Source: RGIG3513 sp045658985
GTDB lineage: Bacteria > Bacillota > Clostridia > Oscillospirales > Butyricicoccaceae
Assembly: GCA_045658985.1 (NCBI GenBank)
Contig: JAZOWC010000040.1
Span: 1-43,033, forward strand
Length of the DNA: 43,033 nt
Reading direction: 5' to 3'
This document shows, piece by piece, positions 1 through 7,917 of the stretch. The translations under genes were made by a program, and so were the position numbers. The notes below the pieces were generated by a model that ran no database searches, was not told where the DNA came from, and saw only the letters and a list, made by a program, of their open reading frames with translations. Position 1 is the stretch's first letter; the number at the start of each line of letters is the position of its first letter.

Positions 1-99
1 TCAAAAAGCGAGAACTGTCAAAAAGTACACATTTTGACAGCGATTTTGTGAATAACCCCACGGGGTATTCAAATAAAAACTTATTTAGGAGGCATAAAA
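1..99 (+). promoter_or_regulatory. Leader of the first prepilin gene: two hairpins and a strong ribosome site
   Basis: Two inverted repeats precede the gene. One has 9-bp arms at 15-23 and 32-40 with an 8-nt loop. The second (50-70) pairs GAATA and CCCC with GGGG and TATTC around one bulged base. A perfect AGGAGG (87-92) lies 7 nt before the ATG at 100. No convincing -35/-10 pair is visible, so the promoter may lie upstream of the window. The hairpins could end an upstream transcript or stabilise the pilin mRNA; I cannot choose between these. Confidence 0.5.
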
Positions 100-1875
100 A
101 TGTTTATGCACAAAAGCAAAAAAGGCTTTACCATTGTAGAGCTGGTTATCGTTATTGCGGTCATCGCTATTCTCGCCGCAGTACTGATTCCCTCGTTCTC
201 CAGCCTCAACAAGAAAGCCTAAGTCTCCGCATATCTGCAGGAGCGCACCAATCAGCAGATCGCTGATCTGGCCGAGAAGGTCGAGAATCAGAACTTCCTC
301 TCTTGGGAAGACCTTGAGGCAAAGCTTGCTGAGGAACTGGCAAAGCTCGATACCGTCAACAAAGATGGCGTAACTGACGCTATCGCAGCTGCACTTGCAA
401 AGTTTGAAAACTCTCTCAAGACCGACGACACCGCTCTGACCGAAGCTCAGGTCAAGGCTATCGTTGAGAAGGCTCTCGAGGGTCAGCTGACAACCGCTCA
501 GGTTGAGGGTATTGTCAAGGCTGCTGTCAAGGAAGCTTTCCCCGGCGAAAATGCTGACACCGGTTCCGATCTTACCGCAGCTGAGGTCAAGGCTATTGTT
601 GACGCTGCTGTTGCAGGCCTCAACAAGCAGACCGGCATCACCAAGGAAGAAATGGAAGCAGCTATCGCTAAGGCTCTTACCGATGCTCTGCCCGAGCAGG
701 AATCCACTCTTACCGAGCAGCAGATCAAAGACATCGTTAACGGTGCTCTGGCAGGCTTCGGCTACGGCAACGATCCCAGCATCGGCGATATTCAGGATAT
801 CATTGATGCCGCTATGGGCAATGCCAAGCTGAAGGCTGACGAACTGGCTGTTAAAGAAATGAACGAAGCTCTTGCAGGTAAGAATGCCGCTAACATTATT
901 GATGTTGTTAAGATTCTGAACGATGACGGTTTTAATACCGACACCGGCTTGAAGCCTCTGTATCAGAACTATGCATTCTACTGGTACAAGACTACCAACC
1001 AGGTAGTATGCGTTGACGTTGCAAATGGTGCATTCAATCTTGTATTCCCCGAAGATATTGCAAACTTCCCCGCAGACAAGTATGACGAAAATGTACAGCC
1101 CCTCGTTACCAACGCTTCTGCAGGCGTAACTCCTCCCACTAATGTTGTTACCTCTCAGGATGTTGGTGCAACTCTCGCAGTAAAGGGACAGACAGTTCCC
1201 GAGAGTGTAAAGACTTTTGAGGATGCTATGGAGTGGGTTAACACCTTTGACGATGCAAGCGGCAGAGCTACAGTAAAATGCACCATTAATGGCGCCGAAA
1301 AGCAGGGTATCGTTCTCTCCGAAGATGTCAAGCTTACTCAGGACGTTGTTATAGACGTTAAGGCAAACGCCAGCACACTCAACATAAATATTATCGGTGA
1401 CGTAACAATAGATCTTAACGGATATTCTATTATACAGAAATCTTATACCGGAGCAAGCCTTGCACTCTTCACTGTTCGTGATGGAGCAACTCTCAATATT
1501 ATCGATTCCTCTGAAGCAAAAACCGGCGGCATCTATGTTGGTCTTACTGCATTCCAGATTGACGCAGGCGCAACTGTAAATATGTACGGCGGCAAAATCG
1601 GCATCTCTGATACCAGAAGTACTGCTGATATAGAAGAATGGGGCAGCCAGCTCGTATTTATTTACGGCGGTACATTTAATATGTTTGGCGGCACTCTGAC
1701 TACCGAAGGCGATCCCTTGTCATGGGCACAGTGCATCGGTGGTGAGCATGCTTTAGGCGGAGCTGTTTACCTCTATGCAGGTAATATCAAAGGCACTGTA
1801 AACACTTATTACAACGAGGCTGAGTACTACAACTTTGGTGCAACTATAGACGGCGACGTATATTACGCAGAATAA
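100..1875 (+). pseudogene. Type IV prepilin-like adhesin gene interrupted by an in-frame TAA at codon 41
   Basis: From the ATG at 100 the frame reads MFMHKSKKGFTIVEL and then a hydrophobic helix. This is a class III/type IV prepilin signal: peptidase cleavage after Gly9, mature Phe1, Glu at mature position 5. At 220-222 a TAA stops translation after 40 residues. The same frame is then open to the TAA at 1873-1875, so the intact gene would encode about 591 aa. After the stop come Ala/Glu/Lys-rich helical repeats of the type LT-x-AQVKAIVEKAL (roughly 430-760). A Gly/Asn-rich C-terminal part follows with regular beta-strand turns (GATLNII, GATVNMYGGKI, GTFNMFGGTL), resembling a right-handed beta-helix. 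The lack of other lesions suggests a recent nonsense change or a sequencing error. An internal restart at Met652 would lack the pilin signal. Base composition is clearly lower in GC than the metabolic genes that follow. Confidence 0.75.
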
Positions 1876-1926
1876 TCAAAGCTGTAGAAAATTGTAATAC
1901 ACACAACATTTTAGCATTCTCGCAGT

Positions 1927-1946
1927 GGAGGCAGCCCTCTGCCTCC
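1927..1946 (+). other. Stem-loop between the two prepilin genes
   Basis: GGAGGCAG (1927-1934) pairs perfectly with CTGCCTCC (1939-1946) around CCCT. The T-run (ATTTTTT) follows only about 14 nt later, so this is not a textbook intrinsic terminator. It may be an mRNA-stabilising or processing hairpin that sets the ratio of the two pilins. Confidence 0.45.
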
Positions 1947-1983
1947 CGCAAAACAACCCAATTTTTTCTGGAGGAAAACTATA

Positions 1984-2358
1984 ATGAAAAAGTTCAATAA
2001 AAAAGGCTTTACCATCGTAGAGCTTGTTATCGTTATCGCAGTTATCGCAATCCTCGCCGCAGTTATGATCCCCACCTTCTCCGGTATTGTTGACAAGGCA
2101 AAGGCTTCTGCCGCTCTGCAGGAAGTAAAAGCAGCATATACTGTTTATCTGTCTGATGCGCTTGTTGATGATGATGCAAGCACTCCCGCAGCTAAAATTA
2201 CTGTTGCTCATGAGGGAGTCACAGTTAACATTACAAACGGAGAAGCTAAAGTGGAAGATAATGCTCTTACCGGAAACGATGTAGTATCTCTCGTAGTTGT
2301 AGATCATACAAACGGTACGGATAAGACCCTTGGTACAGCACCCGCACAGGGCAGCTAA
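1984..2358 (+). CDS. Type IV prepilin-like protein (pseudopilin)
   Basis: A 124-aa protein with a textbook prepilin N terminus. A short basic leader (MKKFNKKG) is followed by the peptidase site G8|F9, then TIVELVIVIAVIAILAAVMIP with Glu13 as mature Glu5. The first ~30 mature residues would be the membrane and filament-core helix. The remaining ~85 residues form a small, soluble, surface-exposed domain with no recognised family. GGAGG (1970-1974) sits about 9 nt before the ATG. The leader is nearly identical to that of the broken gene upstream, so the two are paralogous subunits, perhaps one major and one minor. No prepilin peptidase, assembly ATPase or PilC-like gene lies in the window, so the assembly machinery must be upstream or elsewhere. 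Pilin versus pseudopilin cannot be decided from sequence. Confidence 0.85.
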   Translation: MKKFNKKGFTIVELVIVIAVIAILAAVMIPTFSGIVDKAKASAALQEVKAAYTVYLSDALVDDDASTPAAKITVAHEGVTVNITNGEAKVEDNALTGNDVVSLVVVDHTNGTDKTLGTAPAQGS

Positions 2359-2384
2359 TTCCAAACCCCTTTATACAACATAAT

Positions 2385-2416
2385 AGAAAACGGTGCGAAT
2401 TTTCGCACCGTTTTCT
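2385..2416 (+). terminator. Intrinsic terminator-like hairpin after the prepilin genes
   Basis: A perfect 15-bp stem (2385-2399 with 2402-2416) with a 2-nt TT loop. The downstream arm ends in CCGTTTTCT, giving a short T-run inside the stem. It separates the pilin unit from the TetR gene, whose ribosome site begins about 17 nt later. Confidence 0.75.
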
Positions 2417-2449
2417 GCAATCGGCGTCAGGCCGGAAAGGACGTTTTGT

Positions 2450-3010
2450 ATGAAAAACGAGCGGCTGGTTCGTCAGATAATGATGGACAACGCCATCCGC
2501 ATCGTTGCCGAGGGTGGGTTTGAGAGCGCCACAACAAACGCCATCACCTACAGCGGCGAGGACGCGGGCGAAATAAAAATGAATGAGGTGTACATATACC
2601 GCCTTTTTGGGTGCAAGGAGCAGATTTTTGATCGGGCATTCGAGATGGTTGAGGACGGATTTTCGGACGCGGCGTGTAGTGCTGTGGACGGGGATTTCGT
2701 GGGATTTGTATCTGCGGTATTGCGGTTTTGGCGAGAGCACCCGCTGTGGTGCCGGTATTATGCCTGCTATTGCCATTCGCACAGACTGTATGGGTTGACA
2801 AAAGCCCATCACGAAAAGGCGTTTAATCGTATCGTCAAGCGGGTGAAAGGGTATTTCACCCCCGATGCACCGACAGAGACGGTGATGCATATCCTGCTGA
2901 ATGCGATAGTTGATATGGCGTATCAAATGGCAACCGAGTCCGCTGAATGGAACGAGCAAACCGCGGTGAATGCATTGTGCGGAATAGGCAGACCGTATTT
3001 GGTGGAGTAA
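2450..3010 (+). CDS. TetR/AcrR-family transcriptional regulator
   Basis: A 186-aa protein with a TetR-like N-terminal helix-turn-helix. It reads IRIVAEGGFESATTNAI..., then VYIYRLFGCKEQIFDRAFE (about residues 14-62), matching the family pattern AxxLxxExGxxxTTxxxIA...LYxxFxxKExL. The stretch between the two parts (SGEDAGEIKMNE) is longer and more acidic than usual. The rest is helical and Cys/Trp/Tyr-rich, as expected for a ligand and dimer domain. The ATG at 2450 is chosen because GGAAAGG lies just upstream; longer in-frame starts fall inside the terminator hairpin. The gene stands alone and no target operon is evident, although the pilin genes immediately upstream are candidates. TetR assignment is fairly secure; the ligand is unknown. 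Confidence 0.75.
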   Translation: MKNERLVRQIMMDNAIRIVAEGGFESATTNAITYSGEDAGEIKMNEVYIYRLFGCKEQIFDRAFEMVEDGFSDAACSAVDGDFVGFVSAVLRFWREHPLWCRYYACYCHSHRLYGLTKAHHEKAFNRIVKRVKGYFTPDAPTETVMHILLNAIVDMAYQMATESAEWNEQTAVNALCGIGRPYLVE

Positions 3011-3390
3011 GCATGAGGTTGTGCCTACAACCCTCTCACCCGCTGTAAGCCTCCCCTTGTTGCAAGTGGGCGCGACGCGTTAAGAAAACATGCCGGTGGG
3101 GAGCGATGGGAGCGCCGCCGGTGGCGGATGAAGCGACCTGAGCGAGTGGCTGCGGTCGAAGGCAGCCGAGGAATAACGGAACGCCCGACGGCTGCTTCGG
3201 GCACCGCAACAGGTTTTTTAGCCAAAGCGGGGAGCAATCTATGATTGCGACCGGTGGATTCGCCGTAGGCGAAGACGGAGGGGATAAAAAGGTTAAATTA
3301 TTAGGATATACCCTCAGTCACCTGCGGTGCCAGCTCCCCTTAGTATATAAGGGGAGCCTTTTTTGCGAGAGAGGCGGGTTTTGCACATAA
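3011..3390. repeat. Composite hairpin-rich intergenic repeat region without a gene
   Basis: About 430 bp between tetR and kbl hold no credible gene. The sequence is a patchwork of short inverted repeats. Examples are TTCGCC-GTA-GGCGAA (about 3250-3264), CACCTGCGGTG (about 3319-3329), and the CTCCCCTTA/TAAGGGGAG pair near 3334-3356. The CCTCCCC and GGAGGGG blocks at opposite ends suggest one mobile or repetitive unit, possibly truncated. Units of this style recur between genes in many gut Clostridia; that statement is from general knowledge, not a search. Confidence 0.5.
3333..3364 (+). terminator. Terminator-like hairpin inside the repeat region
   Basis: GCTCCCCTTA (3333-3342) pairs perfectly with TAAGGGGAGC (3348-3357) around GTATA, followed by C and six Ts. 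It could terminate plus-strand transcription from tetR. Confidence 0.65.
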
Positions 3391-3421
3391 AAAAAGACAG
3401 AGCGTGTTGCTCTGTCTTTTT
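3391..3421 (-). terminator. kbl: Bidirectional terminator downstream of kbl
   Basis: AAAAAGACAGAGC (3391-3403) pairs with GCTCTGTCTTTTT (3409-3421) around GTGTT. The arms provide T-runs in both directions. It lies about 25 nt past the kbl stop on the minus strand and also faces the tetR side. Confidence 0.8.
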
Positions 3422-3445
3422 TGGGTGATTTTGATTTTATACTTC

Positions 3446-4627
3446 TCAGATGCCCATTTCGGCTTTGACTTCGGCAAAGACTTTGAGCACTCTGTCCAGA
3501 TCCTCGCGGCTGTGGCCTGCGGAGACCTGAGTACGTACGCGGGCTTTGCCCTGAGGTACGACGGGATAGCAGAAGCCTACCACATACACGCCCTTCTGCA
3601 GGCAGCGTGCGGCGAACTCCTGAGCGACTTTGGCATCAAAGAGCATTACGGGAACGATGGGATGATCGCTCTCGGGTACGGTAAAGCCAAGCTTGCCCAG
3701 CTCGGTGCGGAAGTACTTGGTGTTCTCATGGAGTTTTGCGATGACTTCGCCCGACTCTCTCAGCACGCGGAGGGTCTCCAGCGATGCGGCGCAGATTGCG
3801 GGAGCGAGGGTGTTGGAGAACAGGTAGGGACGGCTGAACTGACGGAGCAGGCCGACGATTTCTTTTCTGGCTGCGGTGTAGCCGCCGGAAGCGCCGCCCA
3901 TGGCTTTGCCCAGAGTACCGGTGATGATATCGACTCTGCCCATAACGTCGCAATACTCGGGAGTACCCTTGCCGTGTGCGCCCATAAAGCCTACTGCGTG
4001 GCTGTCGTCAACCATAACCAGTGCGCCGTACTCATCGGCCAGATCACAGATGGACTTGAGGTCGGCAATAAAGCCGTCCATGGAGAATACGCCGTCGGTG
4101 GCGATCAGCTTGATGCGGCAATCTTTGGCCTCCTCAAGGCAGCGGCGGAGTTCTTCCATATTGTTGTTCTTGTAGCGGAAGCGCTTTGCCTTGCACAGAC
4201 GGACGCCGTCGATGATGGATGCGTGATTAAGCTCGTCGGAGATGACTGCATCCTGCTCGGTGAGCAGGGTCTCAAACAGACCGCCGTTTGCGTCGAAGCA
4301 GGAGGAGTACAGGATGCAGTCGTCGGTGCCGAGGAAGTCGGCCAGCTCGCGCTCGAGCTGCTTGTGGATCTCCTGAGTGCCGCAGATGAAGCGGACAGAG
4401 GACAGACCGAAGCCCCATTTATCGTAGCTGGCTTTGGCGGCCTCGATAAGGCGCTTGTCGTTGCTCAGGCCGAGGTAGTTGTTGGCGCACATATTGATAA
4501 CGCTGTTTGCCTCGGTGGTGTCGATGCAGCTGCGCTGAGGTGTGGTGATGATGCGCTCCTTCTTGAAGGTGCCTGCCTCACGGGTAGCGTCGATGCGCTG
4601 CTGGAATATCTCAAGACCTTTGTTCAT
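3446..4627 (-). CDS. kbl: Glycine C-acetyltransferase (2-amino-3-ketobutyrate CoA ligase)
   Basis: A PLP enzyme of the alpha-oxoamine synthase family that splits 2-amino-3-ketobutyrate with CoA into glycine and acetyl-CoA. The 393-aa length matches the usual ~395-400. Visible landmarks are NNYLGLS (49-55), GFGLSSVRFICGTQ (72-85), the cofactor-contacting VDDSHAVGFMG (206-216) and the Schiff-base Lys241 in TGTLGKAMGG. A GGGAGG ribosome site lies inside the end of tdh, with only 3 nt between the genes, so the pair is one transcript. Together they convert threonine to glycine and acetyl-CoA. The closest confusable family members (BioF, HemA) differ in the 78-84 region; the tdh neighbour settles the assignment. 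Confidence 0.95.
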   Translation of the reverse strand: MNKGLEIFQQRIDATREAGTFKKERIITTPQRSCIDTTEANSVINMCANNYLGLSNDKRLIEAAKASYDKWGFGLSSVRFICGTQEIHKQLERELADFLGTDDCILYSSCFDANGGLFETLLTEQDAVISDELNHASIIDGVRLCKAKRFRYKNNNMEELRRCLEEAKDCRIKLIATDGVFSMDGFIADLKSICDLADEYGALVMVDDSHAVGFMGAHGKGTPEYCDVMGRVDIITGTLGKAMGGASGGYTAARKEIVGLLRQFSRPYLFSNTLAPAICAASLETLRVLRESGEVIAKLHENTKYFRTELGKLGFTVPESDHPIVPVMLFDAKVAQEFAARCLQKGVYVVGFCYPVVPQGKARVRTQVSAGHSREDLDRVLKVFAEVKAEMGI

Positions 4628-4630
4628 TGA

Positions 4631-5662
4631 TTAGTCCTCCCAACTAAGTATGACTTTGCCGCTCTTGCCGCTGTGCATAGCCTCAAAGCCTTTTTCAAAC
4701 TCGGTGTAATGGAATCTGTGTGTGATAACGGGGCTGAGATCCAAGCCGCCCTGTACCATATAAGACATCTGGTGCCAGTTGTCCATCTTGCGGCCGTAGA
4801 TGCCCTGCAGGGTCAGACCTTTGCCGATGATGTTGTTCATATTGACATTGATGGGGCCGTCGCCCAGACCGAGCAGGCTGATCTTGCCGCCGTTGCGCAT
4901 TGCGCCGGTCATCTGATTGAATGCACTGCCGTTGCCCGACATTTCGAGACCAACGTCGAATCCCTCGATGATGCCGCCGGCTTTCATAGCCTCCTCAAGG
5001 CTCTCCTTGGCTACGTTGACGGTAGCGGTTGCGCCCATCTGCTTGGCAAGGCCGAGACGGAAGTCGTTGACGTCGGTGATGATTACGTTTCTTGCGCCTG
5101 CATACTTGCAGATGCCTGCGGCAATGATACCGATGGGGCCTGCGCCGGTAATGATGACGTCCTCACCTACCAGATTGAACATCAGCGCGGTATGGGTGGC
5201 GTTGCCTACTGCGTCAAACATAGCAACAACGTCCTCGGGCAGATTCTTGGGGATGCGGATGATATTGGTAGCGGGGATGCAGACGTACTCGGCAAAAGCG
5301 CCGTTTCTGTCTACGCCCACCGAGTTGGTGAACTTGCACCACTGGATATTGCCGCTGCGGCAGTTGCGGCATTTGCCGCAGGTGATGTGACCCTCGCCGC
5401 TGACCAGCTCACCGATCTCATAATCGGTAACGCCCTCGCCCAGCTCGGCAATCTCGCCTACGTACTCGTGGCCGATGACCATGGGAGGCTTGACGTGGGA
5501 TGCAGACCACTCATTCCAGTCGTAGATGTGAACGTCAGTGCCGCAAATGGCACTTTTATGTACTTTGATAAGAACTTCACCGGGGCCGGGGGTGGGCTTA
5601 TCCACCTGCATAAGCACCAGACCTTTTTCGGGTTTGAGCTTGACCAATGCGTTCATTTTCAT
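4631..5662 (-). CDS. tdh: L-threonine 3-dehydrogenase
   Basis: A zinc-dependent medium-chain dehydrogenase that oxidises L-threonine to 2-amino-3-ketobutyrate with NAD+. The 343-aa protein shows catalytic zinc ligands Cys40 and His65-Glu66 (GHEYVGE) and structural-zinc cysteines 95, 98, 101 and 109. The Rossmann motif GAGPIG is near residue 170. An upstream in-frame ATG at 5686 is rejected: it overlaps the -10 box and has no ribosome site. The ATG at 5662 has AGAGGTGA about 8 nt before it. The gene heads the tdh-kbl operon from its own SigA-type promoter. The MKMNALVKL start and HIYDWN segment are typical of Tdh rather than other alcohol dehydrogenases. Confidence 0.94.
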   Translation of the reverse strand: MKMNALVKLKPEKGLVLMQVDKPTPGPGEVLIKVHKSAICGTDVHIYDWNEWSASHVKPPMVIGHEYVGEIAELGEGVTDYEIGELVSGEGHITCGKCRNCRSGNIQWCKFTNSVGVDRNGAFAEYVCIPATNIIRIPKNLPEDVVAMFDAVGNATHTALMFNLVGEDVIITGAGPIGIIAAGICKYAGARNVIITDVNDFRLGLAKQMGATATVNVAKESLEEAMKAGGIIEGFDVGLEMSGNGSAFNQMTGAMRNGGKISLLGLGDGPINVNMNNIIGKGLTLQGIYGRKMDNWHQMSYMVQGGLDLSPVITHRFHYTEFEKGFEAMHSGKSGKVILSWED

Positions 5663-5684
5663 AATAATAATCACCTCTGGTTTC

Positions 5685-5712
5685 ATTATAGCACTTTACT
5701 GCGCAAAATCAA
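5685..5712 (-). promoter_or_regulatory. tdh: SigA-type promoter of tdh-kbl
   Basis: On the minus strand, TTGATT (5707-5712), a 16-nt spacer and a perfect TATAAT (5685-5690). The predicted start leaves a short leader of about 15-20 nt containing the ribosome site. Nothing further is recognisable between this promoter and that of pgk (5713-5899), an AT-rich divergent intergenic region. Confidence 0.75.
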
Positions 5713-5899
5713 CGGTTTTTTTGGCTCTGTTTGTCCGCGTATGAGCATCATGTGGCTCTATTCGTTCGTTATCGATGCACAAAAAGCATATTTACAGCAT
5801 ACTTATAGCAACGGTTGTTCACCGAAAAAACACAAAAATTTTTATTCCGAAAAGCTTTTGTGCGAATTGTACAAAGATTACATAAATCCTTTTTATTGC

Positions 5900-5928
5900 T
5901 TGAAATTTCAAATATATGGATGTATAAT
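5900..5928 (+). promoter_or_regulatory. pgk: SigA-type promoter of the glycolytic operon
   Basis: TTGAAA (5900-5905), a 17-nt spacer and a perfect TATAAT (5923-5928). The start of transcription would fall near 5935, giving a leader of about 34 nt with AGGAGGA at 5956-5962. No operator or leader RNA is visible. Confidence 0.85.
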
Positions 5929-5968
5929 AATCTTGGTATGTTATGAACTCAAATTAGGAGGATTTTAT

Positions 5969-7147
5969 ATGAGCAATTCAAAAAAGACTCCCCGCGACAT
6001 TTCCCTCTCAGGAAAGAGAGTTCTCGTTAGATGTGACTTCAACGTTCCCATGAAGGACGGTGTCATACAGGATGAACGCCGCATAGCATCGGCTCTGCCC
6101 ACCATCCGCTATCTGCTGGACAACGGTGCAGCCGTTACTCTGTGCTCCCATATGGGCAGACCCAAGGGCGAAGTTAATCCCAAGTATTCTCTGGCTCCCG
6201 TTGCCGAGTGCCTCACACGGCTCCTCGGTCAGGAGGTCAAGCTGGCCTCCGACGTTATCGGTGAGAGCGCCAAAGCCGTGCGCGCAGGCTGCAAGCCCGG
6301 TCAGGCCGTGCTCATCGAGAACGTCCGCTATGACGCAAGAGAAGAAAAGAACGATCCCGAATTTGCCGCCGCGCTGGCAGAGGGTGCAGACCTGTATGTC
6401 AACGATGCATTCGGTGCCGCACACCGCGCACACGCATCCACCGAGGGTGTCAGCCGGTATCTGCCTGCATACTGCGGATTTTTGATGGAGCGCGAGGTTC
6501 AGGTTCTGGGCGATGCCCTGAGCGCCCCCAAACGTCCTTTTACCGCTGTGCTGGGCGGCTCCAAGATCGCCGACAAGCTGGCTCTCATAGAGAATCTGCT
6601 GCCCAAGTGCGACAACGTACTGATCGTGGGCGGTATGGCATATACCTTCCAGAAGGCTATGGGCGGACAGATCGGCGCATCTATCTGTGACGACAGCAAG
6701 CTGGACACCCTGCGTGAGCTTATGGCCAAGGCAGAGGGCAAGATCCATCTGCCTGCAGACAGCGTGGTTGCCGACGGCTTCAGCAATGATGCAAACTTCA
6801 AGACCGTCAAGGCCGGCTGTATCCCCGAGGGATGGGAAGGCATGGACATCGGCGCAGAGACTGCAAAGGCTTATGCCGAGATCATCAAAAACAGCGGCAC
6901 AGTCGTATGGAACGGCCCTGCCGGCGTATTCGAAATGAGCAACTTCAGCTGCGGTACCCGCGCTATAGCTCAGGCTATGGCAGATACCGAGGCATTCACC
7001 ATCATCGGCGGCGGCGACAGCGCATCCGCTATCGAGGTAATTGGCCTCGCAGACAAAATTGACCACATATCCACCGGCGGCGGTGCCTCCCTCGAATTTC
7101 TGGAAGGAAAGACCCTCCCCGGTGTAGCTTGCTTGGAGGATAAATAA
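5969..7147 (+). CDS. pgk: Phosphoglycerate kinase
   Basis: Cytoplasmic glycolytic kinase that transfers the acyl phosphate of 1,3-bisphosphoglycerate to ADP. The 392-aa protein has the substrate-binding VRCDFNVPMKDG near the N terminus, HMGRPKGE around 60-67, GGSKIADK in the hinge/nucleotide domain and GGGDSASA near the C terminus. These are all family hallmarks at usual length. The start at 5969 follows AGGAGGA by 6 nt; the long in-frame extension upstream crosses the promoter and is not coding. First gene of pgk-tpiA-gpmI-eno; glyceraldehyde-3-phosphate dehydrogenase, often the first gene of such operons, is absent here. Confidence 0.97.
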   Translation: MSNSKKTPRDISLSGKRVLVRCDFNVPMKDGVIQDERRIASALPTIRYLLDNGAAVTLCSHMGRPKGEVNPKYSLAPVAECLTRLLGQEVKLASDVIGESAKAVRAGCKPGQAVLIENVRYDAREEKNDPEFAAALAEGADLYVNDAFGAAHRAHASTEGVSRYLPAYCGFLMEREVQVLGDALSAPKRPFTAVLGGSKIADKLALIENLLPKCDNVLIVGGMAYTFQKAMGGQIGASICDDSKLDTLRELMAKAEGKIHLPADSVVADGFSNDANFKTVKAGCIPEGWEGMDIGAETAKAYAEIIKNSGTVVWNGPAGVFEMSNFSCGTRAIAQAMADTEAFTIIGGGDSASAIEVIGLADKIDHISTGGGASLEFLEGKTLPGVACLEDK

Positions 7148-7152
7148 ATAAT

Positions 7153-7917
7153 ATGGACAGACGCTACCGCAAGGCCATTATTGCCGCAAACTGGAAGATG
7201 AACATCACACCTTCCGAAGCCAAAAAACTGACAAATGCGATAATGGCCTGCTCGAACGCAAAGGAGACCGCAGTGGTACTTTGTGTTCCCGCAATTGACC
7301 TCACTATTGTAAAACGCGCACTCCGCCAGAACAGGATCTCCGTAGGCGGACAGAACCTGCACTTTGAGGAAAAGGGTGCCTATACCGGCGAAGTATCCGC
7401 CGAGATGCTGGCAGACGCAGGCGCAAAGTACGTTATCATCGGCCATTCCGAGCGCCGCAATCTGTTCGGTGAAACCGACGAGATCATCCGCAAGAAGGTC
7501 TCCGCCGCCATCAAGGCAGGCCTCCGTCCCATCATCTGTGTGGGCGAGACCGAGGAGCAGCGCGACATGGGCATCACCGAAGAATACATCCGTATTCAGG
7601 TCAAGAGCGCACTCTACGGACTCAGCGACGATGACTTCCGCAAGGTCATCTTTGCATACGAGCCCATCTGGGCAATCGGCACAGGCAGAACTCCCACGCC
7701 CGAGGAGGCCAACGAGGTCTGCAAGGCTATCCGCAGCTGCCTGCGCGAAATATACGGCGCACGTCCTTCCCGCGCCACATCCATTCTTTACGGCGGCAGC
7801 ATGACAGAGCAGAACGCCGCCGAGATGCTGGCTATGCCCCACATTGACGGCGGTCTCATTGGCGGCGCATCGCTCAAGCCCGAAGCCTTTGCGGCCATCG
7901 TGGAAGCTACCAAATAA
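7153..7917 (+). CDS. tpiA: Triosephosphate isomerase
   Basis: Interconverts dihydroxyacetone phosphate and glyceraldehyde 3-phosphate. The 254-aa protein carries all catalytic residues: Lys15 in ANWKMN, His98 in IGHSERR and Glu170 in AYEPIWAIGTG. The phosphate-binding GGS and GGASL segments lie near the C terminus. The ribosome site TTGGAGG lies within the last codons of pgk, 5 nt upstream of this gene. Its TAA overlaps an ATG (TAATG) that opens the gpmI frame, which suggests translational coupling. Confidence 0.97.
   Translation: MDRRYRKAIIAANWKMNITPSEAKKLTNAIMACSNAKETAVVLCVPAIDLTIVKRALRQNRISVGGQNLHFEEKGAYTGEVSAEMLADAGAKYVIIGHSERRNLFGETDEIIRKKVSAAIKAGLRPIICVGETEEQRDMGITEEYIRIQVKSALYGLSDDDFRKVIFAYEPIWAIGTGRTPTPEEANEVCKAIRSCLREIYGARPSRATSILYGGSMTEQNAAEMLAMPHIDGGLIGGASLKPEAFAAIVEATK

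Noticed and set aside
100..222. Stop-codon recoding in the first prepilin gene
   Set aside because: TAA ends other genes in the window (the second prepilin, pgk, eno), so it is not reassigned; no recoding signal is seen at codon 41.
3025..3237. 70-aa minus-strand frame in the repeat region
   Set aside because: Arg/Pro/Ala-rich translation of a hairpin-rich repeat, no ribosome site.
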